The notes under the pieces: model-generated
What the model saw: the letters and a program-made list of their open reading frames with translations, nothing else
Database searches by the model: none
What the model was told of the DNA's origin: nothing
Translations under genes and position numbers: made by a program
In this document: positions 45,549-55,287 of the stretch, in pieces
How positions within the stretch are numbered: the stretch's first letter is position 1
Layout of the letters: each line of letters starts with the position of its first letter
Assembly (NCBI GenBank): GCA_000381585.1
Contig: KB906740.1
Span: forward strand, 186,001 to 250,000
Reading direction: 5' to 3'
DNA length: 64,000 nucleotides
DNA from: Acidobacteriaceae bacterium KBS 83
GTDB lineage: Bacteria > Acidobacteriota > Terriglobia > Terriglobales > Acidobacteriaceae

Positions 45549-45960
45549 TCATAAATGCCTCAGCAGGATCAGAGACGAGGCGAGTTGAAGCATACCAACA
45601 AGGTTCTCCGCGTGACGTTCATATCTAACGACCAGACGCCGGAAGTTCTGCAACCAGGCAAACAGCCGCTCGATCTTCCACCTTCGTCGATATCGCTTCG
45701 GCCGACGTCCATCCTGAGTCGAATTCCTTCGGGTTCGACGATGTGGAGCGATAACTTTAATGCCGTAGAACCGCAGTTCTGCATCCAGGTGGTTGGAGCC
45801 GTAAGCGTTGTCACCGATCAAGTTCTGCGGGGCGTCGGAAACAACCGTCTGCAGCAGGGTGGAGATGGCTAACGTCACTTCCTCCGGATTGGCATTCTCG
45901 GTGCGCGCTGCACCACGGACGGTGATGGAGCGCTGGTAGCCAAGTCGCGTAATTTCGCAA
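45549..45960 (-). mobile_element. C-terminal remnant of an IS5-family transposase
   Basis: The minus-strand frame carries NLIGDNAYGSNHLDAEL (second catalytic Asp), RRYRRRWKIERLFAWLQNFR (catalytic Glu region) and RLVVRYERHAENLVGMLQ. The N-terminal half with the first Asp is missing; homology fades near 45960. Non-functional. Confidence 0.85.
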
Positions 45961-46057
45961 CATCGCGCGGGGGCCGAACTGAGATGTAAAATGGCGGCCA
46001 CTTTGAATCCAAAGGAAATTCAACATTTAGATTTGCGAAAAGATTTAAGGATTTATT

Positions 46058-48232
46058 ATGCGCCGCCTAATGGAGTCCTTGCTCGTTCTCGCCGTAATCG
46101 GCGCTGATCTTGCTGTTGCACAATCCAAACTGCCCAATACACCCGTGCGTGAAGTGACGGAGGACTACTTCGGCACAAAGGTAATGGATCCCTACCGGTG
46201 GCTCGAAAATACAAAAGATCCCGAGGTAGCAGCCTGGATGAAGGCGCAGAACGACTACACGCGTGCGGTCTTGGCAAGCATTCCCGGCCGTGATCAACTG
46301 CTGGATCGGATTAAAACCTTGGATAACGCAGGCAGCGTGGTCTCGGGCCTCCAGGTCTGGGGTGGGCGCTACTTCTACTTCAAGACCGAGCCCGGCTCAG
46401 ACAATCGCAAGCTTTACACGCGGGACAATCCTAACGCAGCGGAGCGACTGCTCGTAGATCCTGAGAAGCTGACCACGGCAGATGGCGAGCATTTTTCAAT
46501 TGATTACTTTCAACCCTCGCTTGATGGGAAGTATGTTGCCTATGGGATTTCTCCCGGAGGGTCGGAAGATAGTGTTTTGCACGTGATCGAGAGTGCGACC
46601 GGCAAAGTATTGAGCGACACCATTGATCGCGCCCAGTTTGGACAGCCCAATTGGTTGCCCGATGGTTCGTTCTTCTATACCCGCACACAGAAGTTGCCAC
46701 CCGACGCGCCGCCCACGGCGAAGTATCAAAAATTACGCTCATATCACCATGTGTTGGGCACCGATCCCGACACAGAGACTGCTGTCTTTGGATATCAGGT
46801 ATCTCCCGATGTAAAGGTAACGGAAGATGATTTTCCTATGGTTGGCTTTTCTCCGGGCGCTCCCAAGTACCTGTTGGGATTGCTACTTCACGGGGTCAAG
46901 CGCGAGGTCGATTTATATGCCACGACGCTTCAGGGCGACGCGAGCGCGAAGATGATGTGGAAGAAAGTTGCGGATGAAGCTGATGCGGTTACTGACTTCA
47001 ACTCGCATGGGGATAGTCTTTACCTGCTCTCGCACAAAGACGCGTCCCGTTTCAAGGTTTTGCGCACCAGCCTGGAAAATCCCGATCTTGCCCATGCAAC
47101 GACGGTTGTTCCGCCGAGCGACAGGGTGGTTGTCGGCATAGCTGCTGCAAGCGACGCGCTCTACGTGCAAGACCTTGACGGCGGCATCGGACGGCTGCGA
47201 CGTTTGCGCTATCACGGGGGCGCCATTCAGCCAGTGAAGCTTCCATTTGATGGAGCCATTCAGTCGCTGTTCGCGAATCCGACAGAATCGGGGGCATGGC
47301 TGGAGCTGACGTCATGGACAAAATCGCCGTTGTGGTACTCGCTGGATGCCAATTCCGGGAATCTTACTGACACCCGCCTGGTGGCGCCCTCTCCCGTGGA
47401 CTATTCACAGGTGGAATCCGAAGAGGTCAAGGCGAAGAGCGCGGACGGCACCATGGTGCCGCTCTCGATTGTTCACAAACGCGGAATAACGCTAGATGGA
47501 TCGCATCCCGCCTGGTTGGAAGGCTATGGCTCCTACGGGATCACGCTCTCTCCGACGTTTCGCCCGACGTTGCTTGCATTTTTTGAACGCGGCGGAGTAT
47601 TCGCCGTGGCGCACGCCCGAGGCGGCGGGGAATACGGTGAGGATTGGCATTTGAGCGGCCAGAAACTGACCAAGCAGCACACGATCGATGACATGCTAGC
47701 CGGCGCTCAGTATCTGATCGAGCACAAATACACTTCGGCGGCGCACCTCGCCGGCGAGGGCACCAGCGCGGGAGGAATCACCATCGGCGGTGCCATTACC
47801 CAGCGTCCTGATCTGTTCGGTGCAGCCCTGATTCGTGTAGGCGATTCTGATTCGCTGCGTTCCGAACTCATGGCCAGCGGGCCCGCAAACATTCCAGAGT
47901 TTGGCACAGTCAAGGACCGAGACGGCTTCAAGGCGCTGTATGCCATGGATGCCTATCAACACGTAAAACCGAACACGGCATATCCCGCGATATTGCTCAC
48001 GACGGGCGCCAACGATCCTCGTGTGGCACCCTGGCAGGCAGCCAAAATGGCGGCACGTTTGCAGGCATCCACCAATAGCGGCAAGCCCGTGTTGCTGCGC
48101 GTAGATTACGACGCGGGACACGGGCTTGGCTCAACTAAAACGCAGCGCGACGAAGAGCAGGCTGATGAAATTGCCTTTCTGTTCTGGCAGCTAGGCGAGC
48201 CCGAAATTCAGCCGGCGCAAGCACACAAGTGA
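46058..48232 (+). CDS. prolyl oligopeptidase family serine peptidase (S9A)
   Basis: Protein of 724 aa with a short signal peptide, an N-terminal propeller beginning DYFGTKVMDPYRWLEN (family signature) and a C-terminal catalytic domain. The triad is Ser570 in GEGTSAGG, Asp653 in GANDPRVAPW and His688 in DAGHG. The substitution of the more usual GGSNGG by GTSAGG is unusual but keeps the elbow. HARGGGEYGEDWH is also typical. AAGGAT precedes the ATG. Likely periplasmic cleavage of proline-containing peptides. Confidence 0.93.
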   Translation: MRRLMESLLVLAVIGADLAVAQSKLPNTPVREVTEDYFGTKVMDPYRWLENTKDPEVAAWMKAQNDYTRAVLASIPGRDQLLDRIKTLDNAGSVVSGLQVWGGRYFYFKTEPGSDNRKLYTRDNPNAAERLLVDPEKLTTADGEHFSIDYFQPSLDGKYVAYGISPGGSEDSVLHVIESATGKVLSDTIDRAQFGQPNWLPDGSFFYTRTQKLPPDAPPTAKYQKLRSYHHVLGTDPDTETAVFGYQVSPDVKVTEDDFPMVGFSPGAPKYLLGLLLHGVKREVDLYATTLQGDASAKMMWKKVADEADAVTDFNSHGDSLYLLSHKDASRFKVLRTSLENPDLAHATTVVPPSDRVVVGIAAASDALYVQDLDGGIGRLRRLRYHGGAIQPVKLPFDGAIQSLFANPTESGAWLELTSWTKSPLWYSLDANSGNLTDTRLVAPSPVDYSQVESEEVKAKSADGTMVPLSIVHKRGITLDGSHPAWLEGYGSYGITLSPTFRPTLLAFFERGGVFAVAHARGGGEYGEDWHLSGQKLTKQHTIDDMLAGAQYLIEHKYTSAAHLAGEGTSAGGITIGGAITQRPDLFGAALIRVGDSDSLRSELMASGPANIPEFGTVKDRDGFKALYAMDAYQHVKPNTAYPAILLTTGANDPRVAPWQAAKMAARLQASTNSGKPVLLRVDYDAGHGLGSTKTQRDEEQADEIAFLFWQLGEPEIQPAQAHK

Positions 48233-48400
48233 GTTCGTTGTCCAAGTAGATTGGCACTGTCGTCCGTATGCGGCCCGGCATCCAGCTTCGCTTCCTTGGC
48301 CGTGGATCCATCTCCACGAAAGCCGACGTAGCATCCTGCTTGCGCCATGCCTTTATTGGTCGGCGTGGTTCCATTGATGGCCGCTATTGAGGAGAGTTCC

Positions 48401-48916
48401 ATGGCTCAGAGTGATCAGGATTTCGGTAGGCTGAACGCTAAAGCTCCCGCCGAGCTTTCTCGGTTTGCTTTTCTCATCGACAAATGGGAATGCGAGGCCA
48501 AGTTGATGTCAGCGAATGGAACGTGGCAGACATATAAAGCGGCATGGCTAGGGCGCTACATCCTTGATGGCTACGCGATCGCTGATGAGTATCGAATGTT
48601 TGGGCTTTCAGGCGAGCTAATCGTTCTCGGCATGAATTTCCGTACATACGACGCCGCTAAGCGAACCTGGAACATTCGATGGCTCAATGGATTGGCTGGA
48701 GACTGGACGGATCTCGCGTCGGAGCAATTGGGCGGAGTCAAAATCGATGGCTCATCGATCATTTATGCCTTCAAAGAGCCGGTTGCTGGCCACTCATATA
48801 CGCGGGCCACATACACGACGCACTCTCGGACGCACTTTACCTGGCGAGGCGAAAAGTCTGACGACGCCAAGGGTTGGAGCGAATTCATGATTGTCGAGGC
48901 CCGTAGCGATAGCTAG
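48401..48916 (+). CDS. DUF1579-like protein
   Basis: Protein of 171 aa starting MAQSDQDFGRL at an ATG with GAGGAG upstream. FLIDKWECEAKLMS, LDGYAIADEYR, RTYDAAKRTWNIRWLNG and a final THFTWRGEKSDDAKGW match the lipocalin-like DUF1579 pattern. Cytoplasmic, no signal. Function unknown; possibly binds a small hydrophobic ligand. Confidence 0.75.
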   Translation: MAQSDQDFGRLNAKAPAELSRFAFLIDKWECEAKLMSANGTWQTYKAAWLGRYILDGYAIADEYRMFGLSGELIVLGMNFRTYDAAKRTWNIRWLNGLAGDWTDLASEQLGGVKIDGSSIIYAFKEPVAGHSYTRATYTTHSRTHFTWRGEKSDDAKGWSEFMIVEARSDS

Positions 48917-49118
48917 CCAGCGGATCATTCTCAAACTTTGCGCTTGACACTCCCCGGCCTTCTCATGGAAGGCCCGCAGAGATTCTCTCTCGCTTGTCTA
49001 GGCTTTTCTTTTCTCTTTAGGGTTGTCCAGAGTGGATATTTCTCTTTTCAGAGGGTGCGCAGCGAGATCATGAAAGCAAACGAGCTGCTCATCTCAGCCG
49101 TAGGACCTCCGTGCCAGG

Positions 49119-49349
49119 GTAGGTCTTTGGTTGGAAGCGGCGCCGATGGAAACCAACATGTCTTTTCAGCCCTGCCGCCGCAAGCGGTGAGGATTGGGTC
49201 ACTCGACTCCCCAGCGTAACCTTCCTCACCCTCGCATACGCCCGGAAGGATTCCCGCGCGACCGAGTTCGATGGACTGTTAACCACGGATCTCTTCCGGC
49301 GTGTGTTCATCAGCCACGCCGACCACTTTGCCGTTCTTGAGCCACGATA
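49119..49349 (+). pseudogene. degraded 3' copy of the aspartyl protease gene
   Basis: Nearly identical to 38495-38725, but one A is missing at the codon pair after RIGSL, so the frame ends at RIGSLDSPA. The upstream part with both active-site Asp residues is absent. Confidence 0.85.
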
Positions 49350-49696
49350 GGAATGGAGTGGGGCCATTCCGGGTGGATGGGGCGAGCCGCAATTGATTCA
49401 ACAATTGACACTTTTTGTTCCTGCATCGGAACTACCCGGAAAGGTGGTTATAAGTAAGTTCGCCGGACTGTAGGTATGGTCTTCTCTCCGGTTCACACGT
49501 CAGGTGGTGCATCATCACTTGGTCAACTGTTTTCTTCCCAATGGATTCCTAATTCACTTTGGTGAGTGGGCCGTGTGGGCAACAGGAGCAGTTCGCAATT
49601 CCTTGATCTCACCTGTATTTTGACCGACAGTCATCAATCTACATGGATGCAGGTTCTGCCAACCAAGCCTATCCTAGGGGTCATCATCTCTTGACC
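49121..49696 (+). repeat. mosaic repeat: R1 copy b joined to R2 copy c
   Basis: 49121-49577 matches R1a (38495-38951); 49540-49696 matches the right part of R2a (44371-44525). The two homologies overlap by about 38 bases and run without a break. Confidence 0.82.
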
Positions 49697-50355
49697 TGCC
49701 CTTTGAGGGTTGCCACAAAACGATTCATATCGCTAATAAAGAGATCAGAGTTCCACGGGGGCGCCTCCGTAAAGTCTCCAGAAATTTTCGCATCGATCAA
49801 TAGCGCCTTGAGTTTGGACGCTCGTCCCTCAGACGACCAAGTTACCCGCTGGGTAATGTCATACAGCGGGCGATATGTCTTGATGATCTCGTCCGTTAGC
49901 GGAACGCTCGAGAGCCCCGCCTTCCACTTGATCAACTCTTCAACTTCGGCCCGACGTTCTAGCAGCACACCGCATTCTACATTCGCCGATAGACCACCTG
50001 ATGTCAGATTGCCGGAGCCGATGATTGAAAACCAGTCCCCGTTGCTGCGGCGAACGAGAATGACCTTGGGATGAAAGACCGGATCGAGGGGTGCCACGCG
50101 AACCCTGAACCTGTTGGGCCGGCTCTCTTGTAACGCTAACCACTCACTGAGAACGTCGGGATCCGTGATACCGAAGTTTAAGCCAACGACAATGTTGATC
50201 CTTTTTTGTCCTGTCAGTAACGCATCTCTCAGCTGCATCCAGCCGCTGCGCTTCGCAAAAGCAACGATGATCTCAATCGTTTGCGCCATCCGTATAGACT
50301 CGATCAGGTCAAAACCATCTCTCAAGCCAATGATCTTTGCCACAGGCGTGTTCAC
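49684..50355 (-). CDS. phospholipase D-like protein
   Basis: Protein of 223 aa. A single PLD motif is present: His95-x-Lys97 in FHPKVILVR, then GSGNLTSGG (113-121). The N-terminal half is a Rossmann-like sheet (IIVAFAKRSGW, INIVVGLN). One HKD motif suggests a homodimeric nuclease such as those fused to DEAD helicases or in restriction systems. No helicase or methylase is nearby. The last codons lie in repeat R2, so the C-terminus may have been altered. Confidence 0.75.
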   Translation of the reverse strand: MNTPVAKIIGLRDGFDLIESIRMAQTIEIIVAFAKRSGWMQLRDALLTGQKRINIVVGLNFGITDPDVLSEWLALQESRPNRFRVRVAPLDPVFHPKVILVRRSNGDWFSIIGSGNLTSGGLSANVECGVLLERRAEVEELIKWKAGLSSVPLTDEIIKTYRPLYDITQRVTWSSEGRASKLKALLIDAKISGDFTEAPPWNSDLFISDMNRFVATLKGQVKR

Positions 50356-50427
50356 GATTGGTTCTCCGTTTTAGCCAAGGATGGTCAAGCCGCCCCTTCG
50401 AGCATGGAACTATTTCAAGGGAGAAGT

Positions 50428-50875
50428 ATGATGTCAAGACCGCCGAACGCCCTGGTCGCATCGACGGATAGTATCCCGCAAAACCTCCTCTATTCGGGAA
50501 CCTCTCCGACTGAAAGGGAGCGCCGCGAACATTTCATCTGCGATCTCGTCGTGAGTGCGCAATTGCCCATCAGAAGCGACCCAGTTGTAGAGCTCTCTAA
50601 GTTCGCCACTGGTGTAATCTCCGATGCCGCGAGCGCCCTTGCCAAACTTTCACAAATACAAGAAAAGTCTAACTTTCAGGCTCCCGTCCTAGTAGGTATC
50701 TCTAGCGACGAAGCGCCCGATTCTGAGAATAGAATACCTGCGCGCAAAGGATGCGCTGACTCCAGCCGAGCGGTTAGCCATGGCAGGCGTTTTCGTTGTG
50801 CTAACGGGCTTTATCGGAGGAAGGAAGAAGATCAACGAAAGCACCGCAAAGATGCGATCAAAAGAAGTCCAGTAG
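50428..50875 (+). pseudogene. hypothetical gene with a frameshift near 50700
   Basis: First frame: MMSRPPNALVASTDSI to VLVGISSDEA. Second frame after 50702: EYLRAKDALTPAERLAMAG, then VFVVLTGFIGG and RKKINES, ending at TAG 50873. Both halves look coding, and the second frame is closed upstream by TAGTAG. GGGAGAAGT precedes the ATG. No family recognised. Divergent from the PLD gene. Confidence 0.45.
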
Positions 50876-51100
50876 CGGTGTAGGGGGGCCGTCGTCGAAA
50901 AATGGCATCCACAGCAAAACGCTCACGATCAGGCCCAATCCCAAATAGATCGTCCTTCCACCCCAGCGTCTTACTTGCTCCGCAATCTGTGCTTGGAGTT
51001 CCTCGTCGCTCTGCTCGTCTTCGCTCTTCCGGACAAGGAGACGGGCTCCTCCCAGCCTGCAGCCAACCCCAAATGCGCTTCTGCGCTCCACGCAAAGCAA
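50858..51100 (-). CDS. possible small membrane protein
   Basis: C-terminal 55 residues (KSEDEQSDEELQAQIAEQV, then a helix GLGLIVSVLLWMPFF) look coding; the first part is doubtful and the start is uncertain. It overlaps the end of the convergent gene. Low confidence. Confidence 0.3.
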   Translation of the reverse strand: MLCVERRSAFGVGCRLGGARLLVRKSEDEQSDEELQAQIAEQVRRWGGRTIYLGLGLIVSVLLWMPFFDDGPPTPLLDFF

Positions 51101-51220
51101 GGTAAACCGTCTCGTCAGGAGCGGGATCTATCCCGGCATATCTTCCACATTGCCGACAATCCCGAAAAGCCGAAGTGCGATGCCACGACCAGCACAAGTG
51201 CAGGCGCAGAAGACGGGCAA

Positions 51221-53134
51221 TCACTCAAGCCCAACTCGTCGCATCAGATCCGTAAAACGGGGATCGTTACGAACAGGATCAAAGATTGGGTGCACTTTGA
51301 GGAGTTGCAAAATATTCGACTGTTCCTTGTAAGCTTCATCGAGCCAGAAAAATGCCTGCTCGTATTCACCCAAGCCCAGGTAGGCCTTCACGAAAGCGGC
51401 AGCGGGAACGTAGCCCGTCTGTTTGCGCTGCTTCAATTCCTCAAGGAGGTGAAGGGCTTCCGCGCGGCGTCCGGCCTGAGCATAAGCGTGGATCAAAAGG
51501 CCGATGAGCGCGGGGCTGCCGTCAGACGCCGAAACCCCTTTTTCCAAGACCGCAATGGCTTCTTGAGGATGATGATTGGCGATCAGTGCAAACCCCAGGA
51601 TCCAAAGAGCATATGCGTCGTCCGGTTTGAGGGCCAACACGCCGCGCAACTCCTGTACTGCGTCGTCGTAACGGCGGGCATAAAATAGGTCCCAGGCCAC
51701 GTCGGAACCGGAGACAGCAAGGGGATCAAGCTCTCGACCATGACGCCTCGTTGCTACGGCTTCCTCGACGCGCCCCTGACATACCAGCCACCAGGCAAGT
51801 CCGGAATGAGCAGTCGCGTCGTTTGGTCTCAAATCCAGCGCACGCCGATATTCAACTTCGGCTTCGGCCCAGTGCCACTGTGTCTGCAACATATTAGCGA
51901 GTTCCACGTGCGCCTCCACCAATTCTGGATCCAATTCCAACGCTTTTCGTGCCGCAATGATCGCTTTTGGGCGCTCCTCTTTGGGCACACCGCCGATGAA
52001 AACGGTGCCGAGGTACGAATAGGCGTGCGCTAACCCCAAGTAACCGGGGGCAAACGTGGGGTCTTTCCTAATGGCCTCATTGAAATAACCTATGCTCTCT
52101 TCGACGTTGGCTTTCTTATTGCCCTTGGATAGCGCAAATCTGCCTTTCAGATAATTCTCGTAGACGTCCGGCGTGACGGGACGGACAGCTGCAAGCCGCT
52201 TCTGTTCCTCGCCGGTGAGTGTGACTTCGACTCTTCGTGCGATTGCCTGCGCTACATCGCTCTGCAGGGCCAGCACGTTGCGCAATTCGCGGTCATATGC
52301 CTCAGACCAAAGGTGCTCGTCGGTCGATGCACGAATCAACTGCGCGTGAACACGAACGCGGTTTCCTTCTCGTATCACGGATCCTTCAACGAAAGCATCC
52401 ACTGCGAGTGTCTTGGCAATTTCCGGCGCCGAGAGGTGGGTGTCTTTAAATCGCATCACCGATGTGCGGGAGATAACACGGAGGCCTCGGATCGTCGACA
52501 GACGTCCGATCACTTCCTCGGTCATGCCGTCTGCAAAATATTCCTGTGCCGGATCGCCCGAAAGGTTTTTCAGAGGCATTACGGCGAGGGAATGGATCGG
52601 CGGCTGGGTCTGCTGTCGACGGTGTCGAATCCATATGCCGATGACTGCTATAAGGATTAGGCATGTGGCGAGTAGCAGCCATCGCAGTTTCAGGGTTCCG
52701 CTTTTGCTGCTGGCACCAAGGCCAACGTGGGTATCCGCAGCCTCTGCCGTATCTGAGAGTAGTCGAGTGGGAACCTTCCCTGCCTGGACCGTCTGGAGCC
52801 GGTTCCGTGACCCGCCCACGGACTCGACCCGTACGGACGGGACAGAGAATGGCGTGGGGGGCTGTGCTGGAGTGTCATCTAGAGTGGCATTCTCTCTCTC
52901 CTGCGCCGCTCGAAGTTTCCGACCGCTCACCCACGCATCCAACTCCGCCCGATATGCATAGACCGAACCCATCCTATCGTGCAGATGTCGGTGTACCGGC
53001 ATCCCTTCCCGCTTTTCCCAGCGCTGGACCGTCGTCACGTCGCGGTTGAGGTATGTCGCGATTTCCTTCCACGAACCCAGGCGGTCTCCGGATGCTCTGA
53101 CGGTTGGCAGTGTGCCTGGCGATTGTTCGTCCAT
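51221..53134 (-). CDS. HTH/TPR one-component sensor-regulator
   Basis: Protein of 637 aa. The N-terminus has an excisionase/MerR-like HTH (about 18-70: SWKEIATYLNRDVTTVQRWE, then SVYAYRAELDAWV). A membrane helix (LLLATCLILIAVIGIWI) precedes a FlgO/TolB-like domain (IHSLAVMPLKNLSGDPAQEY, FADGMTEEVIGRL) and a long TPR array (FAPGYLGLAHAYSYLG, AHSGLAWWLV and others). ATG 53134 starts MDEQSPG; the longer frame lacks a better site. Likely a membrane-bound regulator of the genes on its 5' side, namely the haloperoxidase stub and peroxidase gene, which are divergent from it. Confidence 0.88.
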   Translation of the reverse strand: MDEQSPGTLPTVRASGDRLGSWKEIATYLNRDVTTVQRWEKREGMPVHRHLHDRMGSVYAYRAELDAWVSGRKLRAAQERENATLDDTPAQPPTPFSVPSVRVESVGGSRNRLQTVQAGKVPTRLLSDTAEAADTHVGLGASSKSGTLKLRWLLLATCLILIAVIGIWIRHRRQQTQPPIHSLAVMPLKNLSGDPAQEYFADGMTEEVIGRLSTIRGLRVISRTSVMRFKDTHLSAPEIAKTLAVDAFVEGSVIREGNRVRVHAQLIRASTDEHLWSEAYDRELRNVLALQSDVAQAIARRVEVTLTGEEQKRLAAVRPVTPDVYENYLKGRFALSKGNKKANVEESIGYFNEAIRKDPTFAPGYLGLAHAYSYLGTVFIGGVPKEERPKAIIAARKALELDPELVEAHVELANMLQTQWHWAEAEVEYRRALDLRPNDATAHSGLAWWLVCQGRVEEAVATRRHGRELDPLAVSGSDVAWDLFYARRYDDAVQELRGVLALKPDDAYALWILGFALIANHHPQEAIAVLEKGVSASDGSPALIGLLIHAYAQAGRRAEALHLLEELKQRKQTGYVPAAAFVKAYLGLGEYEQAFFWLDEAYKEQSNILQLLKVHPIFDPVRNDPRFTDLMRRVGLE

Positions 53135-53319
53135 GGTGTTCTCTGTTCTCGAATTCTGGCATCCTCTGCCGTCAGAGGCACTGCAAAACACTGCATTCGG
53201 CGGCAAATCCGGGAACCTGCCGCAAATCCGCGATTTACCGCTTGCCGGTACCGCAAAAGTGTCCGAATGTGTTTGTCGTCGCCCAGCGAAGGGAGGGCAG
53301 GAAAGACAGGAGGAAAACA

Positions 53320-53557
53320 ATGAAGAGGCTGCATGAAAGTGCAAGGACTCTTGGCCCGCGCATCCCGTGCATATTGATGGCCATTTTACTGGCCGGGCCT
53401 GCCATCGCAAAGACCGATGCCGTCCTGGACTGGAACGAAGTTGCGGTAAACACAGCCATCGGTCAGAACCCATTTGCCCAAGCGCGATATGCAGCGATTG
53501 TGCAACTTGCTGTATTTGAAGCCGTCAATGCCGTCCGTGGCGACTAGCGACCATACC
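53320..53557 (+). pseudogene. N-terminal stub of a vanadium-dependent haloperoxidase-like protein
   Basis: Starts with AGGA then ATG and a signal peptide (IPCILMAILLAGPAIA), followed by AVLDWNEVAVNTAIGQNPFA and AAIVQLAVFEAVNAVRGD, the normal start of secreted PAP2/vanadium haloperoxidase proteins. A TAG stands where the family has Tyr (GDYxPYLG); the next codons still read RPYLG. The rest of the gene is missing. Such genes often neighbour cytochrome c peroxidases in related bacteria, as here. Confidence 0.75.
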
Positions 53558-53641
53558 TTGGGGCTTTCCCTCCATTTTCCGATTTAACAAGTAGGAACCC
53601 ATACAACTCGCTTCACCCGTCACCACGGCGAGAGGTGCCTT

Positions 53642-55090
53642 ATGAAGTACAAGTCTGTTTACATCGCGATGCTTTCGTTAGTGTCGCCCGCAGCCATTGG
53701 TCAACTCGTCCATGAGTCCATTCCGAACGGCCGCCCCTTCCCCAACCCATCCGGCGCTTCGAGCACATACAGCACCAGCGGAAAGATTGACCTTACCGGC
53801 CCATTCTTCCAGAGCATGGGAAGCAACGGGCGCTCATGCGGGTCCTGTCACCAGCCGAGCGATGGCATGTCTGTCTCCGCCACGCACATTCAGGAACGCT
53901 TCGACCGGAGCGAGGGTCTCGACCCTATCTTCCGCACCGTCGATGGCTCGAACTGCAACCACGATATCGATGTCTCCGCCGTCGAGGGGCGAAGGGCTGC
54001 CTACAGCCTGCTGCGGACGCGCGGTTTGATCCGCGTCGCCATCGCTGTGCCAGCCAATGCAGACTACGAGATCGTCCGCATCGACAATCCGTACTCCTGC
54101 AACGAAACCGATACGATCTCACAGTATCGGCGGCCTTTGCCCTCCACTAATCTGCGTTTTTTGAGCGCGGTGATGTTCGATGGTCGTGAATCGTCTCCGC
54201 TCACGAGCACAACGAAGATTACGCCCCAGAACTATCCAGCTTCGCTCGAAAGCAATCTCAGACATCAGTCTGTCTCTGCCACCACCATCCACGCGCAAGG
54301 CGACGGCACAAGACCAACGCCCGCGGAGCAGCAGCAGATCGTGAATTTTGAGATGGCTCTATTTACAGCGCAGACCTACGGCAGGGCCACCGGCAGTCTT
54401 GAGGCGCGCGGCGCTACGGGAGGCCCTAAGGCTCTGATAACGCAGCCCTTCTTCATCGGAGTCAATTCGCAGATTCCGGCGTTCGAGAATCCAGCCAGCG
54501 CACCGTTCAATCCAGCCATCTTCAACACCTTTGACGCCTATGACCATCTTCCACAGCGCGATCCTCGCGCCGCCATCGCGCGCGGTCAGGCCCTGTTCAA
54601 TTCCAGGCCGATCAACATAAGAGAAGTTGCAGGCCTGAATGACGACCAGGCCGCCGGAGGTCTGGTCCCAGGCGGCATTCCTGTGATCGCCGGATTCTGC
54701 GGCACATGTCACGACACGCCAAACGTTGGCAATCACTCGTTTCCCACGCCGTTGAATATCGGCACCGGCGACCCGAATCCGGGCGACCCAAGGGTGAACC
54801 TCGGCGGGCTCGACATAACCTATCTTCCGAGGATTACAGTCCGCAGCAAGATCACCGGCGAGACAAAGAACACCACCGACCTGGGGCAGGCCCTCATCGA
54901 CGGAAAGTTCGATCACGTGGGCAAGATCAAAGGCCCGATCCTGCGCGGACTCTCGGCTCGCGCACCCTACTTCCACAACGGCTCCGCCAAGACGCTGCTG
55001 GATGTCGTGCGCTTTTACGAACTGCGCTTCGGCGTCTTCTTCTCCCCGCAGGAAGAAGACGACCTCGTAGCCTTCCTGAGTTCGTTATGA
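53642..55090 (+). CDS. secreted di-heme cytochrome c peroxidase-like protein
   Basis: Protein of 482 aa with a signal peptide. Two heme c sites: CGSCH (66-70) and CGTCH (353-357). Between them lie the family's RFDRSEGLDPIFR, RRPLPSTNLRFLSAVMFDGR and RATGSLEARG stretches, and the C-terminus has GPILRGLSARAPYFHNGSA, a peroxidase-type heme-ligand loop. It belongs to the CCP/MauG superfamily, periplasmic. Substrate peroxidase, or a MauG/RoxA-like oxidase, cannot be separated by eye. Follows the haloperoxidase stub. Confidence 0.88.
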   Translation: MKYKSVYIAMLSLVSPAAIGQLVHESIPNGRPFPNPSGASSTYSTSGKIDLTGPFFQSMGSNGRSCGSCHQPSDGMSVSATHIQERFDRSEGLDPIFRTVDGSNCNHDIDVSAVEGRRAAYSLLRTRGLIRVAIAVPANADYEIVRIDNPYSCNETDTISQYRRPLPSTNLRFLSAVMFDGRESSPLTSTTKITPQNYPASLESNLRHQSVSATTIHAQGDGTRPTPAEQQQIVNFEMALFTAQTYGRATGSLEARGATGGPKALITQPFFIGVNSQIPAFENPASAPFNPAIFNTFDAYDHLPQRDPRAAIARGQALFNSRPINIREVAGLNDDQAAGGLVPGGIPVIAGFCGTCHDTPNVGNHSFPTPLNIGTGDPNPGDPRVNLGGLDITYLPRITVRSKITGETKNTTDLGQALIDGKFDHVGKIKGPILRGLSARAPYFHNGSAKTLLDVVRFYELRFGVFFSPQEEDDLVAFLSSL

Positions 55091-55287
55091 GTCGTAACCG
55101 CCACGTCGCGCTGCTTTCAAGTGCAGACCGGATCGGACGCGAGTGCCTCACGCCGAGCCAGCTTCAGACGAGCCGGGTGCTGCCACTTGCGTTCTCGGAT
55201 CGTTGCCACGCACTTGCGCAGCAGGCAGCGGCCGGACAGGCGACGGCCCATTGTGACCAGGGACGATCCTTCGCTCGAATCTTCAGT

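Noticed and set aside
50832-51224. 130-codon minus-strand ORF
   Set aside because: Cys/Arg-rich with a REP-like PEERRRAERRG translation; the alternative frame looks better but is also weak.
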